Both the position numbers and the translations under genes were made by a program. Source: Primulina eburnea (Eukaryota; Streptophyta; Magnoliopsida; Lamiales; Gesneriaceae). Taken from it: DNA of 64,000 nucleotides. The stretch spans positions 6,487,869-6,551,868 of the forward strand of contig NC_133109.1 in the NCBI RefSeq assembly GCF_022965805.1, given 5' to 3'. A model generated the notes under the pieces. It was given only the letters and a program-made list of their open reading frames with translations, made no database searches and had not been told where the DNA came from. Below, in pieces: positions 43,901-64,000 of this stretch. Position 1 is the stretch's first letter; the number at the start of each line of letters is the position of its first letter.

Positions 43901-45825
43901 TTGGGGTTGTATCGTTTATTGCATATCCTGCAAGAACGTATTTATTTGGTGTCGCAGGCAATAAGTTGATCCGTAGGATTAGATTAATGTGTTTTGAGAA
44001 GGTGGTTAACATGGAGGTTAGTTGGTTCGACGAGCCCGATCATTCAAGTGGAATAATTGGATCACAGCTCTCTGCTGATGCTGCTACTGTTCGTGCTTTA
44101 GTTGGTGACTCACTTGCTCAGATGGTTCAAGATTTATCCTCCCTGATTGTTGGGCTGGTAATTGCTTTTGAAGCTAGTTGGCAGTTAGCTTTTATCGTCC
44201 TTGCTATGATTCCGCTGATAGGATTGAATGGATATGTACAACTTAAGTTCATGACGGGGTTCAGTGCAGATGCGAAGGTTAGCTACATGTCGAATCGTAT
44301 ATCTGATCTGATTGAGGAAATACTCGTAACTTTTACAAAACTTTGATATATGTTCCCATTTATCTAAAAATTCTTGCAGGCAATGTATGAGCAAGCAAGT
44401 CAAATAGCTAATGACGCTGTTGGGAGTATAAGAACAGTTGCTTCATTCTGCGCGGAAGAGAAGGTGATGGCCATGTATAAACAGAGGTGTGAAGGTCCAA
44501 TGAGAAATGGAATTAGACTAGGATTGGTCAGCGGTGTAGGCTTCGGTTTCTCTTTTGCTCTGCTGTTTTTAGTCTATGCAGCCAGCTTCTACGCAGGTGC
44601 TCGACTTGTTGAGGATGGCAAAATTACATTTACAGATGTTTTTCGGGTAAGCGTGCAGTGCAGGCTGCTAACCTCTTGTTGGCTCTTTGATCATAACATG
44701 TAAACACCTGTTACGTTCTCAATAATTTAAGTCTCTCGCAGGTTTTCTTTGCTCTAACTATGGCTGCCATAGCAATTTCTCAATCAAGTTCATTTGCTCC
44801 TGATTCTAAAAAAGCCAAGGCCGCGGCTTCTTCCATATTTGCCATTCTTGACAGAAAATCTAAAATCGATCCAAGTGATGAATCTGGCATGAAGCTGGAA
44901 AGTGTAAACGGAGAAATTGAACTGAGAAATGTGAGCTTCAAGTATCCAACGAGGCCTGATGTGCAGATATTTCGTGATCTGTCCTTGAGAATTCAAAGTG
45001 GCAAGGTAAAGCCAATAAATTCCATTCTTTTAGACCTTAGAAATTGAAGCATTGGTGCGTGAATATGGCTTCTGATATTTATGTTTGCTCCTCTGATGTT
45101 TCAGACGGTTGCTCTAGTTGGCGAGAGTGGAAGTGGGAAATCAACTGTGATTTCATTATTGCAAAGATTTTATGATCCTGATGCAGGCCAAATCACGCTT
45201 GATGGCATTGAAATTGACAAGTTCCAACTGAGATGGCTAAGGAAACAGTTCGGACTTGTGAGCCAAGAACCAGTTCTATTTAACGACACAATTCGTGCCA
45301 ACATTGGATATGGGAAAGAAGGCGATGCAACCGAGGCCGAAATCGTCGCTGCAGCACAGCTGGCAAATGCCCACCAATTCATCAGTGGCCTGCAACAGGT
45401 CCAAATTTGAACTGACAAATTTTACTAATCAAAATTTGCAAACACGTTGACATGTATTAGTCATAATAATGCAGGGATACGACACCACGGTGGGAGAGCG
45501 AGGCGTTCAGTTGTCCGGTGGGCAGAAGCAACGTGTGGCCATCGCACGGGCCATAATAAAAAGTCCTAGTATCCTGTTGCTAGATGAGGCCACCAGCGCA
45601 TTGGATGCTGAATCCGAGAGGTTGGTTCAGGACGCTCTGGACCGAGTAATGGTGAACCGCACCACAGTCGTGGTGGCGCATAGGTTATCAACAATCAAAG
45701 CAGCAGATGTGATTGCAGTGGTGAAGAATGGAGCTATAGTTGAGAAAGGGAAGCATGAGGCTTTGATTAATATTAAAGATGGTTTATATGCGTCCTTGGT
45801 CGCACTTCACAAGAATCATTCTTGA
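40956..45825 (+). CDS. ABC transporter B family (P-glycoprotein/MDR; ABCB4/11/21-like), twelve exons, one frameshift
   Basis: A full ABCB transporter: two membrane domains and two ATPase domains in the plasma membrane. The closest clade from memory moves auxin. Exons: 40956-41264, 41355-41409, 41497-41672, 41756-41977, 42056-42294, 42377-42902, 43032-43306, 43394-44277, 44380-44646, 44742-45005, 45105-45398, 45475-45825. Apart from exon 7, every exon keeps frame, for about 1286 residues, the family's usual length. NBD1 has Walker [10 protein letters not shown] (about 419), LSGGQ (about 521) and [11 protein letters not shown] (about 542). NBD2 has GESGSGKST (about 1078), LSGGQ (about 1184) and [11 protein letters not shown]. 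The linker at 630-700 is Ser/Lys-rich. Exon 7 is 275 bases where 274 are needed: an extra base near 43058, just before the NBD1 signature, shifts the frame and would truncate the protein after about 517 residues. It is either a real null allele or an assembly error. AATAAA at 45915. Confidence 0.9.
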
Positions 45826-46032
45826 AGTGTGTACAGTATTGTGTTCAATTTTGTCCCTTTATTCCAATATAAGATGAAAATGTTAATTGTTTGTACTGTA
45901 ATCATATGAAATGAAATAAATTGATTTTTTTTTAAGTATTTTGAATTTATTTGAAATTTTGCAAAATAATATAAGACAAGGAAGGTTATTTTTATACAAT
46001 TGAACAGAACCAAGAATCATTAAAAAAGAAGA
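45826..46032 (+). other. 3' flank of the ABCB gene
   Basis: Probable 3' UTR, with AATAAA at 45915-45920 inside an AT-rich stretch. Confidence 0.5.
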
Positions 46033-46213
46033 CAACAACTTGTGTAAGACGGTCTCACGAGTCGTATTTTGTGAGACGGATCTTTATTTGAGTCATCCAT
46101 GAAAAAATATTAATTTTTTATGTTAAAAGTATTATTTTTTATTGTGAATATCGGTAGGGTTGATCCGTCTCACAGATAAAGATTCGTGACAATGTCTCAC
46201 AAGAGACCTACTC
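46033..46213 (+). mobile_element. GTGAGACGGTCTCAC-type short element, copy 4
   Basis: Starts caacaacttgtgtaagacgg and ends tctcacaagagacctactc; the central blocks are conserved. Confidence 0.8.
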
Positions 46214-46510
46214 AAAAAAAATTATTTCCACATTTTTTTATCCTTCAAACTACTTATTCAAATGCCATAGTTTACAAAATTTAACACATAATTTATTTAG
46301 AAAGTCATGGTCAAAATTCTATGTATTCCAATACCTACAACTTAAAGATTTCTCAAAATCCTAAGGAGCCCAGTAGATCCGGAGCATGGACAGATCCAAC
46401 ATAGACATTCAAGGACTTGTTAAATTTGGACCAACCAAACCCAGTGTTTAATAGGCCCATACACCAAAATTGTCTTGATAAGACCCCATTAAAACACGAG
46501 TCATTCCATA

Positions 46511-46990
46511 TAGGGGTGAACAAGATTTCGGTTAAATCGAATTAACCAATCGAACCGAGTCAATTCTGAAATTCGATTCGGTTATTTCGGAAATTCGGTT
46601 TTCAAATTAAAAAAATTCGGTTATATCGGTTAATTCGGTTCGGCTACGGTTTTCAAAATTTTGAAATCGGTTAACCGAATTAACTGATATTAATTGTGTT
46701 CAAATAAAACTTATACATTTGTGATGTGTGTGATTTTATGTTTTTATGCATTTGTGTAAACTATAGTGTTAAAAAAAATTACATATATAATTAAAGTTAA
46801 ATCACATTTTTTTTAAAACTAATCGGTTAATTCGGTCGGTGATCGAATTAACCGATTTGAATTCGGTTCGGTTTTCATCGGTTATGAAAATTAATTCGGT
46901 CGGTTCGGTTATGACTAAATATTTCGGTTCAGTTCGGTTATGGCTAATTCGGTTCGGTCGATAACCGAATTAACCGAATGCTCACCCCTA
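46511..46990. mobile_element. hAT-type MITE
   Basis: The ends are TAGGGGTGAAC and GCTCACCCCTA, with an 8-bp target duplication carrying one mismatch (attccata 46503-46510, attccatc 46991-46998). The interior is rich in aattcggttcggtt units at both ends (46550-46690, 46820-46980), with an AT-rich middle. Same terminal type as the MITE at 33966 but a different interior. Confidence 0.82.
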
Positions 46991-46998
46991 ATTCCATC

Positions 46999-47801
46999 GT
47001 GAGACGGTCTCGTGTATCTATAATCATGAAACATGTTGACATGATCTATAACTATCATGAATAGTTATAATTTTGACATAAAAAATAAAATTTTTCTATT
47101 AGTTAATCGAATTGAAAATCCGGTTGTATCTAGTTATTCACTAAACTCATAAAATATAATTTTGTTTCTATATATAATTACTAAAAAAATTTCTATCTTC
47201 AAGCACTTCAACTTCTCATTCTTTATCAATATGGCACAATTACACATCACACATTGAATAAATATCACTCCATTAGTCAAGACACTTGATTTCACAATCA
47301 AACATAACTACAACAACTAATTTCGTCATATATTTTCAAAATTGTGATCCAAAAGTATTACCTCAGAATATTAGACGATAAAAAAAATTATGGTAAAGAT
47401 TATACGATGAATCGAACGGAATTGACGATATCCATTTTTTTTTATTTCATTTTTAATATAAAAACCCAAAATGTCAAAAATAATAAAATCTAACAAGAAA
47501 TTATGGATTTTAATCGAGACACAAATTGTTGCGAATCACTTCATATTTCTTCTTAAGCTTACAATAACTAGAGTAAAAAAATAACTATGTTGTCTTTAAT
47601 CTTTCAATTTATTATCTTATCTTCCTTCGTTTCATCTAATGAGCCAAACAATATATAAATGTTTGATTCAAATTTTTTAATCTGATTTTTGCTATTCCAT
47701 TTTTGGATTTTTTAAAATCTAACCCAAACAATTTTAATATTTTTTAATTATATAAATTTATCCATTGAGTAAAGTGATCAAATATTACAATACTTCAAAG
47801 A
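46999..47801. other. AT-rich intergenic stretch
   Basis: No gene recognised. A further gtgagacggtctcgtg fragment lies at 47000-47015, next to the hAT MITE. Confidence 0.35.
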
Positions 47802-47985
47802 GTAGTCTTTTGTGAGACGATCTCACGAATCTTTATTGTGAGACATGCTAATCTTACTGATATTAATAATAAAAAATAATACTCTTAACATAAAAAATAA
47901 TACATTTTCATGAATAACCCAAATAAAAAATTCCTCTTCAAAAAATACGATCTTTAAAATCTTCTAGTACAAATTTTTACTAAGT
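47802..47985 (+). mobile_element. GTGAGACGGTCTCAC-type short element, copy 5, degenerate
   Basis: agtagtcttttgtgagacga at the start, then the inverted block order of the family (taatactcttaacataaaaa). The right end is diverged. Confidence 0.55.
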
Positions 47986-48128
47986 CGAAGAAAGTGAAAA
48001 AATTGAAATTTGCTTTTCTTCCCATTGGTGATGTCCCCATCACGAGTCTGCGTGAGCGAGAATTACATACTATATTTTGACGCCGAATCGACTTGGTGTA
48101 TCTTTTCTTGGTTACTGAGTAGTAAACA

Positions 48129-48137
48129 TATATAAAC
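48129..48137 (+). promoter_or_regulatory. Candidate TATA box of the aminotransferase gene
   Basis: tatataaac about 150 bp before a probable non-coding first exon that ends at the donor at 48278. Confidence 0.45.
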
Positions 48138-48277
48138 TATATGCTCCACTTCATTTTCTGCTAATCTGCGTATAAATTACCTTATTTTTCTTCTTCTCCC
48201 ACTCTGATTTCACAATCTCTCTGTCGAAAACTGCGCCAAGAAATGCGAACGTGGAGTCTTTTCTTTGTCAGCCTTCG

Positions 48278-48572
48278 GTAGGAACGAACAAGTTTATGTA
48301 TTATGGGAATCTTCTCTTTTGTTTGGGGTATCGATTGTCGGTTTCCAAGGAACTTTTTTAATGGATTATGTCTCGTGTGTTTGATTCTGAATCAATAGTT
48401 TATGTTCAAAAGATCCCATCGACGGATTATTTTTATATTTTTGTAAAAAAGATTAAGCCTTTGTGTAATATACAATTGTTTGTTGCATCAATTAGGCCAT
48501 GCACCATCGGCCTTTATTCACTGTGTATTGCTCTGTGTACGTTCTATTCTGCTTAATGATTCTTTTTTTCAG
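48278..48572 (+). other. Probable 5' UTR intron of the aminotransferase gene
   Basis: Donor ccttcg/gtagga and acceptor tttttttcag/gaaatt; the body is T-rich. The start codon follows at 48638. The short frame 48368-48556 within it is not a gene. Confidence 0.55.
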
Positions 48573-48637
48573 GAAATTTTCACTCATGTAGAAAGGGTCT
48601 GGAGTAACTCGGAGCTGGTTTTGGTGAAACTTGAAAT

Positions 48638-63371
<14,734 letters not shown>

Positions 63372-63748
63372 TATATCGAAGAATTTGCTTCCCTTTTCTT
63401 CCTTTAATTTTTTTTTCTAGAAAAGGATATCTACAACGGTTAGAAGGTTTGCTTTAGCGCTACTATTTTTCGTTTGCTCGATACATTGTATTTGTTTTCA
63501 AAATTGCTTATTAGTCTGGAGTCAAACGTCTAGTCTTTGGAATTGGATTTAGTTTGAAATAATTTTTCTTTACAGTAGGTGTTAATTATATACTCGATAT
63601 CATGCAAACATGTGTTAAAAATTTAAATGTTGATGTCAGGTACATTTTGTTTATATGAATATAATTATTACGTTGTAGTCCCTTGGGGAACATACGATAA
63701 TTAATATTTTGTATAATTCTACATAATATTTGATGGAATCGGTATAGT
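63372..63748 (+). other. 3' flank of the aminotransferase gene
   Basis: Probable 3' UTR and flank, with no further gene. Confidence 0.4.
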
Positions 63749-64000
63749 GTTAGGATTGAAGATAATAGTTTAGAGGGGTGTGAATGAATTGTTATAAGAC
63801 TATGACAAATAATGCAAAACTCAAGTTGTGTTAACTGTTCAAGTCAATAGTTCAACTAGCTTAAGTAACTTGGGCTACTGAAAGGTTTAAGTGTAGAAAC
63901 AAATCAAGTTATTAGGTGATTATGATAAGTTCAAGTAAGTGAATGAGCAACACATAATAACTATTAGCACAAATAAGATGACTATAAGTAAAACGTGGCA
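63749..64000 (-). mobile_element. Start of another copia-type LTR, cut by the window end
   Basis: tgttaggattgaagataata and agaggggtgtgaatgaatt follow the same pattern as the LTR starts at 57252 and 60444. The rest lies outside the window. Confidence 0.5.

Overview
This window is nuclear DNA of a flowering plant. The evidence is spliceosomal genes with GT-AG introns and AT-rich introns, plant-type Ty3/gypsy and Ty1/copia LTR retrotransposons primed by initiator tRNA-Met, plant MITEs, and three recognisable plant gene families. The abundant GTGAGACGGTCTCAC-type short element and the gene structures suit an asterid dicot, perhaps Lamiales, but that placement is inference from memory.

Layout. 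(1) 1-26453 is a nest of four LTR retrotransposons. The 3' end of an Athila-like element (1-4188) ends exactly inside the gag gene of a minus-strand copia element. That copia element (gag at 4189-4646, primer site and LTR at 25420-26453) was also split in its leader by a minus-strand chromovirus of the Tekay/Del kind ('element B', 4669-25414, target duplication caaaa). B carries one uninterrupted 1493-codon gag-pol. Its 3' LTR was in turn split by a plus-strand relative ('element A', 6001-16483, target duplication gtggc). A has two premature stops and a 181-bp GT-AG segment, absent from B, exactly at the gag/protease junction. (2) 27149-29100 holds a non-autonomous CACTA-type element and a decayed PIF/Harbinger transposase. 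(3) 29515-32827 is an intact ten-exon gene for an organellar, probably mitochondrial, peptide chain release factor 1. (4) 33168-34832 is a large inverted repeat built on CACTA-type ends, with a hAT MITE inserted in one arm. It is followed by AT-rich DNA with several MITEs and TA microsatellites. (5) 40956-45825 is a twelve-exon ABCB (P-glycoprotein/MDR) transporter gene of the ABCB4/11/21 type, with one extra base just before the first ABC signature. (6) 48638-63371 is a five-exon tryptophan aminotransferase-related (alliinase-like) gene. Its last exon (63190-63371) lies 10 kb beyond exon 4, because nested copia elements have filled intron 4.

The three cellular genes are all on the plus strand and have unrelated jobs: organelle translation termination, membrane transport, and PLP-dependent aminotransfer possibly linked to auxin. 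There is no operon or cluster logic. The most unusual observations are the clean intron-like segment at the gag-protease boundary of element A, the insertion of A inside the hairpin repeat array of its own relative's LTR, the ballooned last intron of the aminotransferase gene, and the frameshift in the ABCB gene. I saw no tRNA, rRNA or CRISPR array.
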